Source: Albimonas sp036154955 (GTDB lineage: Bacteria > Pseudomonadota > Alphaproteobacteria > Rhodobacterales > Rhodobacteraceae). Taken from it: DNA of 64,000 nt. The stretch spans positions 62,001-126,000 of the forward strand of contig JAYZWL010000042.1 of the NCBI GenBank assembly GCA_036154955.1, read 5' to 3'. The position numbers and the translations under genes are program-made. How positions within the stretch are numbered: position 1 is the stretch's first letter; every line of letters begins with the position of its first letter. A model generated the notes under the pieces. That model was not told where the DNA came from and did not search any database. It was given only the letters and a program-made list of their open reading frames with translations. Shown piece after piece: positions 23,623-31,272 of this stretch.

Positions 23623-24251
23623 TCCCCGCCTTCCGCGACCGCATCGTCATCCTCGGCTACGGTTCGCTGATCTGGGATCTGGACGACCTCGCGCCGCAGG
23701 TGGAGGGGGGCTGGGCGATGGGGGCGGGGCCCGCGTTTCCGCTGGAATTCTCGCGGATCTCGCCCAAGCGGCTGATGGGGCTGGTGGTCTGCGTCGACCC
23801 GGTGGAGGGGGCGCCCTGTCCGTCGCACGCCATCGTCTCGCGTCGCGGGACGGCGGCGGCGGCGCGGGCCGATCTCGCGCGAAGGGAGCGGGCGGCGGAG
23901 GCGCATGTGGGCGTCTGGGACCGGGGAGGCGTCGCGGCGGGGCGAATCGCGCCGTTGGTGGGGGAATGGTGCGCGGCGACCGGCGCGGCGGGGGCGGTGT
24001 GGACCGAGCTTCCGGCGAATTTCGCGGAAGCGGCGGGCCGGCCCTTCGACCACGGGGCGGCGGAGGCGTGGTTGCTGGGCCTCGAAGGCCCCGCGCGCGA
24101 CGAGGCGGTGCGCTACATCCAGAACGCGCCGGCCGCCACCGACACCGCCCTGCGCCGGCGGCTGGCCGGGCTGGACTGGTGGCGGGCGGAGGCGGCGCGG
24201 GTGGCGGCGCTGGACGCCGCCGCGTCCACCCGCGCCAGGCCGACGGGCTGA
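23619..24251 (+). CDS. Gamma-glutamylcyclotransferase-like fold protein
   Basis: The 210-residue protein begins with IVILGYGSLIWD; GYGSL is the substrate-binding loop of the gamma-glutamylcyclotransferase/ChaC fold, followed by LEFSRISPKRLMGLVV as in that family. It is close to ChaC-like proteins but does not show a plain catalytic Glu motif I can be sure of, so activity on glutathione or gamma-glutamyl compounds is not certain. It is the third gene of the formate dehydrogenase operon (ATGA overlap), an unusual setting. Its C-terminal helices are Arg/Ala-rich. It converges with a LysE gene with only three bases between stops. Confidence 0.7.
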   Translation: MIPAFRDRIVILGYGSLIWDLDDLAPQVEGGWAMGAGPAFPLEFSRISPKRLMGLVVCVDPVEGAPCPSHAIVSRRGTAAAARADLARRERAAEAHVGVWDRGGVAAGRIAPLVGEWCAATGAAGAVWTELPANFAEAAGRPFDHGAAEAWLLGLEGPARDEAVRYIQNAPAATDTALRRRLAGLDWWRAEAARVAALDAAASTRARPTG

Positions 24252-24254
24252 GCC

Positions 24255-24896
24255 TCAGGCCGGCGGCGGGGTCAGGTCTTCGGTCAGCAGCGCCGCGACG
24301 CCGGCCAGCAACAGCGCGGCCATGACGAGGTTGAAGGCGCGCAGCCGCCAGCCGTCCCCCAGGAAGCGTCCGATGGCGGCGCCGAGCCCCGCCCAGGAAT
24401 GCGACGAGCCGAGGCCCGAGACCGCGTAGACCGCCGCGATCACGCCCGCGTCGCGCAGCGGGGCGGAGCCGTCGGCGAACTGGGAGATCACCGCCAGCGC
24501 CATGATCCAGGCCTTGGGGTTGATCCACTGGAAGGCCGCCGCCTCCAGGAAGGTGAAGGGCCGCGCCCGGCCGCCGCCCTTGCCCGGCGCCGGCGCGGTG
24601 GCGGTGCGCCAGGCGAGCCAGACCAGCAGCGCCGCGCCGCCCCAGCGCAGGGTCTCGCGCAGAAGCTCGCTTTGCCGGAACACCGCGCCCATGCCCAGCG
24701 CCAGCGCGAACAGCATGGCGGGGAAGCCCAGCGCCACGCCGCGGGCATGGGGCAGGGTGGCGCGGAAGCCGAAGCGGGCGCCGGAGGCCGACAGCAGCGC
24801 GTTGTTGGGCCCGGGCGACCAGGTGCCGGCGAAGGCCATGGCGGCGATGGCGGCGACCGTCTCCAGCGAGAGGCCGGCGAGGGCGGTGTCGGTCAT
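24255..24896 (-). CDS. LysE/RhtB family amino-acid exporter
   Basis: A 213-residue inner-membrane transporter with six helices. FAGTWSPGPNNALLSASG near residues 22-39 is the conserved first-helix loop of LysE-type exporters, and FQWINPKAWIMALA in the middle is the NPK motif. These proteins export amino acids or related metabolites by proton exchange; the substrate cannot be read from the sequence. The ATG at 24896 follows GGAGGAC. A second, differently built LysE-family gene lies 131 bases upstream on the same strand. Confidence 0.92.
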   Translation of the reverse strand: MTDTALAGLSLETVAAIAAMAFAGTWSPGPNNALLSASGARFGFRATLPHARGVALGFPAMLFALALGMGAVFRQSELLRETLRWGGAALLVWLAWRTATAPAPGKGGGRARPFTFLEAAAFQWINPKAWIMALAVISQFADGSAPLRDAGVIAAVYAVSGLGSSHSWAGLGAAIGRFLGDGWRLRAFNLVMAALLLAGVAALLTEDLTPPPA

Positions 24897-25027
24897 GTCG
24901 GGCGTCCTCCGGCGACGGTTCGTGCGTCAGCAGGGCTGACATTTTTCCGGAAGGTGCGCGGCGCCGGTCGCCACGTCAAATCAAGGCTTGTGAACGCGGC
25001 CATCAGGCGGCGGCGCCCTGCGCCAGG

Positions 25028-25681
25028 TCAGGTCTGGCGCTGAACCGCCAGGCGCAGCGCGAGGCCGGCGAAGGTCGCCGCGGCGAGGCGGTTGGCGAGG
25101 CGCAGGAAGCGGGGATCGGCGGCGACCACGCTGCGGAACCGTCCGGCGGCGAGGGTCATCGCCCCGATCCACAGCACCGCCATGCCGGCGAGCGTGGCGC
25201 CGAGCAACAGGCTCTGCGCCGCGACCGATCCCTGGTCGGGCCGGATGAACTGCGGAAACAGCGCGAGGAAGAAGGCGATCATCTTCGGATTGGCGAGGTT
25301 GTTGAGCAGCCCCTGCAGGAAAAACCGTCCCGCGCCCCCCGCGCCCCCCGCGCCCCCCGCGCCGGCGGGCGGCGGAGCGGAAAGCGTCGCATGGCCCGCG
25401 GCCCGCCAGGCCTGAACGGCGAGCCAGAGCAGATAGGCGACCCCCGCCGCCTTCAGCGCCATCCAGGCCGAGGGGAAGGCCAGCACGAGGGTCGAGACGC
25501 CGACCCCCGCCAGCACCGAATGCACCACGTTGCCGGTCTGCGTGCCGAGCAGCGTCAGCAACCCCGCCCCGGTCCCCGAAGCGAGGGTGCGCGACAGCAC
25601 GAGCAGCGTGTCCGGGCCCGGCGACAGCACCAGCACGACCGCGGTGGCGAGAAACAGCTGGAAACCCTCCGGGTCGAGCAT
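25028..25681 (-). CDS. LysE family translocator with Gly/Ala repeat loop
   Basis: A 217-residue six-helix exporter. VVLVLSPGPDTLLVLSR (16-32) and LLNNLANPKMIAFFLALFPQF are the family's SPGPD and NPK motifs. Between helices 3 and 4 a GAGGAGGAGGAG loop is encoded by a nine-base tandem repeat. The ATG at 25681 has a good AGGAGG. The presence of two LysE-type genes in a row, not close copies of each other, suggests distinct substrates. Downstream lies the other LysE gene; upstream is cca on the same strand. Confidence 0.92.
   Translation of the reverse strand: MLDPEGFQLFLATAVVLVLSPGPDTLLVLSRTLASGTGAGLLTLLGTQTGNVVHSVLAGVGVSTLVLAFPSAWMALKAAGVAYLLWLAVQAWRAAGHATLSAPPPAGAGGAGGAGGAGRFFLQGLLNNLANPKMIAFFLALFPQFIRPDQGSVAAQSLLLGATLAGMAVLWIGAMTLAAGRFRSVVAADPRFLRLANRLAAATFAGLALRLAVQRQT
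25332..25367. repeat. 9-bp coding repeat GCGCCCCCC
   Basis: Three perfect copies (25332-25340, 25341-25349, 25350-25358) and one degenerate copy to 25367, within the LysE-type gene. They encode Gly-Gly-Ala units in a loop, so copy-number change keeps the frame. Confidence 0.85.
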
Positions 25682-25770
25682 CGCGGCCTCCTGGCGATTT
25701 TGGTCAGACAGGTTGACGTAACGCCTTCGCCCCGCGAACGCCAGAGGGCCGTGGTCGGCCGTAGGGCCGG

Positions 25771-27048
25771 TCAGCCGTCCAGCATCGCGCCCCGGGTCAG
25801 GGCGAAGTCGGAGGCGACCCAGGCGTCCTCCAGCTCCGCCAGCCGGCGGCCCAGGGCGGGGCCGGGCTTCATGCCGCGCGCGATCAGGTCGTCGGCCCCG
25901 ACCGGGAAGGTCGCCGTCGCGCCGCGGGCGATGTCGCGTTGCAGGGCGCGGGGCGGCGGGTCGCCGGTGGCGGCGGCGCGCAGCAGGGCGGCGTCGCGGG
26001 CGGCCTCGGCCCCGTGGCGATAGGCGGTCCGGGCGGCGGGGGCGTCCTCGTGCAGGGCGGCGCGGATGGCGCGCAGCGCCCGCTGCTCGGCCCGGCTGAG
26101 GCGCAGGGCCTCGGTCGCCGCCTCGGGGCTGACGCCCATCATCACCAGCCGGCGCTTCCAGTCGGGCAGGGGGGCCAGCCGCGCCTCCATCGCCACCAGC
26201 GGCGCCACGGCGGCGGCGTTCGCGCCGGGCAGGACGCGGGCCAGCACCCCCGTCGCCTCCATGGCGCAGAGCGCGGGGCCCGGATCCTCGGCCCCCAGCA
26301 GCTTGCGCATCTCGGCGCCGATGCGTTCGCGGGCCAGGTCCTCCACCCCCTCCGCCGCCGCGGCGCAGGCGGCGAGCCCGTCGGCGTCGATCCCCCGCCA
26401 CGGATCGCCGTAAAGCGCGTGGAAGCGGAAGAAGCGCAGGATGCGCAGCCGGTCTTCGGCGATGCGGGCGTCGGCGTCGCCGATGAAGCGCACCCGGCGG
26501 GCGCGGAGGTCGGCGAGGCCCTGTCCCACGGGATCCAGCAACGCCCCGTCGGGCGCGGCGTAGAGCGCGTTCATGGTGAAGTCGCGCCGCGCCGCGTCCT
26601 CCTCCAGGCTCGCGCCGAAGGCGACCTCGGCATGGCGGCCGTCGGTGACGACGTCGCGGCGGAAGGTGGTGATCTCAAACCCGCGGTTGCGCAGGACGGC
26701 GGTGACGGTGCCGTGCTCGACCCCGGTGGGCACGTGGCGGATGCCGGCGGCGTCGAGCAGGCGCTGCACCTCCTCCGGCGCCGCGTCGGTGGCGAGGTCG
26801 AGGTCGCGCACCGGCAGGCCCAGCAGTTCGTTGCGCACGCAGCCGCCGACGAAGTAGAGCCGCGCGCCTCCCGCCTCCAGCGCCGCGCAGATCTGGCGCG
26901 CGGCGGGATCGGTGAGCCATGCGGCGTCGAGCCGGGCCTCCGTCGCGGCCGGGCCGGAGGCCGGCCCTTCCGCGCGCGCGTCGCCCGTCGCCTCGTCGCG
27001 CTGCGGCGCGGAGGGCTGGGCTTGGGCGTCGTCGGCCTCGACGGTCAT
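25771..27048 (-). CDS. cca: CCA tRNA nucleotidyltransferase / poly(A) polymerase family
   Basis: The 425-residue enzyme adds or repairs the 3' CCA end of tRNA. A ~40-residue acidic N-terminal extension precedes the head domain, where YFVGGCVRNELLG and VRDLDLATDA (DxD metal site) are seen, followed by ITTFRRDVVTDGRH and RRDFTMNALY. The neck motif ERLRILRFFRFHA-type stretch (AEDRLRILRFFRFH) and the C-terminal helices match class II enzymes without an HD domain. The ATG at 27048 is the only reasonable start; the open frame beyond it overlaps the nudix gene in another phase. It ends the DUF1285/unknown/nudix/cca series found together in Rhodobacterales. Confidence 0.95.
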   Translation of the reverse strand: MTVEADDAQAQPSAPQRDEATGDARAEGPASGPAATEARLDAAWLTDPAARQICAALEAGGARLYFVGGCVRNELLGLPVRDLDLATDAAPEEVQRLLDAAGIRHVPTGVEHGTVTAVLRNRGFEITTFRRDVVTDGRHAEVAFGASLEEDAARRDFTMNALYAAPDGALLDPVGQGLADLRARRVRFIGDADARIAEDRLRILRFFRFHALYGDPWRGIDADGLAACAAAAEGVEDLARERIGAEMRKLLGAEDPGPALCAMEATGVLARVLPGANAAAVAPLVAMEARLAPLPDWKRRLVMMGVSPEAATEALRLSRAEQRALRAIRAALHEDAPAARTAYRHGAEAARDAALLRAAATGDPPPRALQRDIARGATATFPVGADDLIARGMKPGPALGRRLAELEDAWVASDFALTRGAMLDG

Positions 27049-27124
27049 TCCATCATGTCCAAACGGGAGGCGGGAAGGAGGGGTGGAGCGGGACGAAGCG
27101 GTTCGCAGGCGGCCCGTGGGCGGC

Positions 27125-27838
27125 TCAGCCCCGCAAGGGGCCGGAGGCCGCGGCGATGGCGCGGAGCCGTTCCGACAGGCCGACCAGCATCCGCGCGGTG
27201 GCGCCCCAGATATAACGCCCTTCCCATGGCATCGCATAGTAGCGACGGTCCCGCCCCTGGAAAAACCGGCTTTCGGTGCGCCGGTTGGCGGGATCCATGA
27301 GGAAGGCGAGCGGGGGTTCGAAAACCTCCGCCACCTCGGACGGGTCGGAGACGGGGGTGAAGTCCGGATCCACCAGCCCCACGAAGGGGGTGATGGCGTA
27401 GCCGGTCCCGGTCTCATGCCCGTCGATGGCGCCGAAGATCTCCACCTGATGGGCGCGCAGGCCGATCTCCTCCTCCGCCTCGCGCAGGGCTGCGTGCAGC
27501 AGGGAGGGGTCGGTGGGGTCGACCCGGCCGCCGGGGAAGGCGACCTGGCCGGCATGCTGGCGCAGGTGGTCGGCGCGGCGGGTGAGGATGACTCGCAGCC
27601 CGTCGCCCCGGTCGACCAGCGGGCAGAGCACGCCGGCCTGGCGCAGCGGCTTTCCGGGCGGGAACCCGTCGGGCCGGCCGCCGGGCAGCAGGTCGAAATC
27701 GGAACTCGCGCCCGGGCGGCCATGCAGGACCGCGGCGCGGACCATCTCGGCGTCGATGGCGGCGAAGGCGGCGGGCGGGTCGCCGGCGGCGGGGGGCGCG
27801 GCGCAGGGCAGGGGCGGAACGGCGTCGGTCATGTCCAT
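27125..27838 (-). CDS. CoA pyrophosphatase-type nudix hydrolase
   Basis: A 237-residue nudix hydrolase. The sequence RVILTRRADHLRQHAGQVAF, followed by PGGRVDPTDPS, then LREAEEEIGL at about residues 110-120, contains the nudix box and the upstream HAGQVAFPGG element that marks the NudL/YeaB CoA-hydrolase subgroup (cleaving CoA to 4'-phosphopantetheine and 3',5'-ADP). Two in-frame ATGs (27838 and 27832) are possible. Gene order with cca downstream and DUF1285 upstream is conserved in the order Rhodobacterales. Substrate assignment is by subgroup motif only. Confidence 0.92.
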   Translation of the reverse strand: MDMTDAVPPLPCAAPPAAGDPPAAFAAIDAEMVRAAVLHGRPGASSDFDLLPGGRPDGFPPGKPLRQAGVLCPLVDRGDGLRVILTRRADHLRQHAGQVAFPGGRVDPTDPSLLHAALREAEEEIGLRAHQVEIFGAIDGHETGTGYAITPFVGLVDPDFTPVSDPSEVAEVFEPPLAFLMDPANRRTESRFFQGRDRRYYAMPWEGRYIWGATARMLVGLSERLRAIAAASGPLRG

Positions 27839-27947
27839 CAAGTGGCGCAACCGGAGGCGATGGGCAAGCGGATGCTTCGCGCGTGAAAGCGTTTTCGCAG
27901 GGCGCGTTCCGTTTCGCGACGAAGGCGGGCCAGGACGGCGGCGGAGC

Positions 27948-28352
27948 TCAGCCCGCCACGGCGACGGCGACGGGCGCGAACGTCTGGCCCTCCGCGGCGA
28001 AGGCCGGCGGCGTCGAGGCAAGGCGGGACGGGAACGCGGCCAGCTTGCCCTTCGCGGTCAGCACGTCGTGCAGGGCCGGGTCGATCTCGACCATCTCGCC
28101 GCGCCGGTCGCGGGCGATGGCCACATGCAGATCGATGCGGCCCAGCAGCCAGACCAGTTCCGCGACGGCGTCCTCGGCCAGCATGCGCGCGTCGTCGCTT
28201 TCGGCCCGGTCGATGCGGATTTCGGCGGCGGCGAGCCGGCCGCGCAGCCGGGCGGAGACCGCCAGCGCCAGCCGCTCCAGCATCTCGGCGGGCAGGACCG
28301 GCAGGGCGTCGGAGACGCGGGCGGCGTCGAGATCATGAGCGGCGGCGGTCAT
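27948..28352 (-). CDS. Small unknown protein between DUF1285 and nudix genes
   Basis: I do not recognise this 134-residue product. It begins MTAAAHDLDAARVSDALPVL and is mostly helical and acidic in the first 75 residues (LPAEMLERLALAVSARLRG, AEDAVAELVWLLGRID), then has a short beta-rich end rich in Ala, Val and Pro. There is no signal peptide, membrane helix or cysteine. A good ribosome site (AGGAAGGAG) precedes ATG 28352, and it lies in the same direction as its neighbours, so it is probably a real member of the cca operon. Confidence 0.6.
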   Translation of the reverse strand: MTAAAHDLDAARVSDALPVLPAEMLERLALAVSARLRGRLAAAEIRIDRAESDDARMLAEDAVAELVWLLGRIDLHVAIARDRRGEMVEIDPALHDVLTAKGKLAAFPSRLASTPPAFAAEGQTFAPVAVAVAG

Positions 28353-28503
28353 GGCGGGCTCCTTCCTGCGGGCGTCGGTCGGAGCGGCGGGCTCCGGCGG
28401 GGTGGCGAGGACAGGTTTACCCGGCCTTAAGCCACCGTTCGAGCGCGCGGCCGGATCGTCGCCGCGCCCTTTCGCGCGGCGCGCTATCCGTTCGGATAGG
28501 GCC

Positions 28504-29124
28504 TCAGCCCTCCGGCAGGTCGGCGGACGGGACGATCGGGAAGAACGCCCCGCGCGACCGCAGGCCGAACCAGGAGACGCCCTCGACCTCGCGATGTTCG
28601 CAGATGTCGATGAGGCGGTAGAAGCTCTTGCGGTCGATCAGAGCCTCCAGGTTGGAGCGCACCAGGATGTAGGGCGCGGGCTCTCCGGTCTCGGGGTCGC
28701 GGGCGACGCGGATCGGACGGTCGGGGCCGGCCTCGGCCTCCTCGTCCAGATTGGTGACGAAGGTCAGGGCCTGGTCGGGGCCCCCGGGGTCGGTCACGCG
28801 GAAGTCGACGGCCACGAAGGGCGCGTCCTCCACGGTGATTCCGACCTTTTCGACCGGGGTCACCAGAAAATAGGCGTCCCCGTCCTTCCGGATCACCGAG
28901 GCGAAAAGTTTCACTAACGGAATCCTGCTTATGGGAGTGCCCAGATACCACCAGCTCCCGTCCCGGGCGATTCGCATGTCGAGATCGCCGCTGAAGGGCG
29001 GGTTCCACAGGTGGACCGGGGCCGGTCCGCGCTTGCGCGCGCCGGCCTGCTTGATGGACTGGGCCAGCCCCTCGGCGTTGGGCGCCGGGGCCGGGCTCGC
29101 GACCTGTTGATCGGCGGGGACCAT
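28504..29124 (-). CDS. DUF1285 domain protein
   Basis: A 206-residue protein of the DUF1285 family. Visible conserved pieces are VHLWNPPFSGDLDMRIARDG, WWYLGTPISRIPLVKLFASV, EDAPFVAVDF and the C-terminal SWFGLRSRGAFFPI. It has no membrane helix. The function is unknown. It heads a leftward operon toward nudix and cca and is divergent from moxR. The shared 181-base gap has AT-richer bases around 29170-29200. The ATG at 29124 has AACGGAGGAAAC before it. Confidence 0.92.
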   Translation of the reverse strand: MVPADQQVASPAPAPNAEGLAQSIKQAGARKRGPAPVHLWNPPFSGDLDMRIARDGSWWYLGTPISRIPLVKLFASVIRKDGDAYFLVTPVEKVGITVEDAPFVAVDFRVTDPGGPDQALTFVTNLDEEAEAGPDRPIRVARDPETGEPAPYILVRSNLEALIDRKSFYRLIDICEHREVEGVSWFGLRSRGAFFPIVPSADLPEG

Positions 29125-29305
29125 GGTTTCCTCCGTTTCGCAGCCGCAGCGACAGCGACGCTCTTGGAGAAGCTAGTCGCGCGCCCTAGTGTTTTCAAAG
29201 ACCGGGACGCGCGCCTCCCTTCGGACCGCGCGTCCCGCCGGACCGTCCCACGCGCCCGCCCGAGCGCCCTCGCGCCGCGGCCCCCGCGCCTGCCGGAGAG
29301 ACCTG

Positions 29306-30318
<1,013 letters not shown>

Positions 30319-30322
<4 letters not shown>

Positions 30323-31227
30323 GCGGGGCGGCCGAGACCGCAGCGGATCGCGGCAGCCCGGCCTGGCTGCGTCGCGACGCCGAGCAGGTCTCGGGCGCGC
30401 TGCCGCCGCTGCTCGCCGCCGCGGAACGGCTGGCGGCCTCCACCGTGCCCGGCGTGCACGGGCGCAGACGGTCGGGTCCCGGCGAGACCTTCTGGCAATA
30501 CCGCCAGGCCATGCCCGGCGACCCGGCCACCGCCATCGACTGGCGCCGCTCCGGGCGCACCGACCAGTATTACATCCGCGAGATGGAATGGGAGGCGGCC
30601 CAGACCGTGACGCTCTGGGTCGATCCGGCGCAGAGCATGGACTACCGCTCCGACCTCGCGCCGCGCTCCAAGGCCGAACGCGCGCGCCTGCTGGCGCTGG
30701 CGCTGGGCGTGCTGCTGACCCGCGGGGGCGAACGCACCAGCCTGCTGGGCACCCAGGCGGCGCGGCCCGCGACCGGGGCGCCGCAGCTGCTGCGCATGGC
30801 GATCGAACTCGCCCGCGTGACCGAGGACCGGCCGGATTTCGGCGCCCCCCCGCGCACCGCGCTGGCGGCGGGCGGCAAGGCGGTGTTCCTGTCGGATTTC
30901 ATGGGCCCGCGCGAGGATATCTTCCCCGCCCTGATCCACGCGGCGGAACGCGGCGTCTCGGGCGCCTATGTGCAGATCGTCGACCCGGCGGAGGAAAGCT
31001 TCCCCTTCGACGGGCGGCTGGTGCTGGAAAGCCTCGGCGGCGCGATCAGCTTCGAGACCCACCGCGCCCGCGGCCTGCGCGACGCCTACCTGGAGCGGCT
31101 GGCCGAACGCCGGGCCGACCTGATGGACACCGCGCGCCGCTGCGGCTGGCGCTGCCTGATCCACCGCACCGACGAGAGCCCGCGCAAGGCGCTGCTGTGG
31201 CTCTACGGCGCCATCGGAGACCACTGA
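30319..31227 (+). CDS. DUF58 domain protein (VWA-related)
   Basis: A 302-residue cytoplasmic protein with the DUF58 core GPGETFWQYRQAMPGDPATAIDWRRSGRTDQYYIRE and a following VTLWVDPAQSMDYRS stretch that holds a degenerate MIDAS (D-x-S-x-S replaced by D-P-A-Q-S). DUF58 proteins are the usual clients of MoxR. It starts at GTG 30319, inside the moxR stop. The C-terminal half (VFLSDFMGPREDIF) completes the VWA-like fold. Function beyond partnership with MoxR is not known. Confidence 0.9.
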
Positions 31228-31272
31228 CGTGACCGCGCTGCCGCCCTTCGCCTGCCGTGGCGGGACGTCCGG

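Noticed and set aside
25320..25370. Possible CRISPR-like or phage repeat at the GCGCCCCCC array
   Set aside because: The units are nine bases, contiguous, in frame and inside a transporter gene. It is a coding microsatellite, not a CRISPR.
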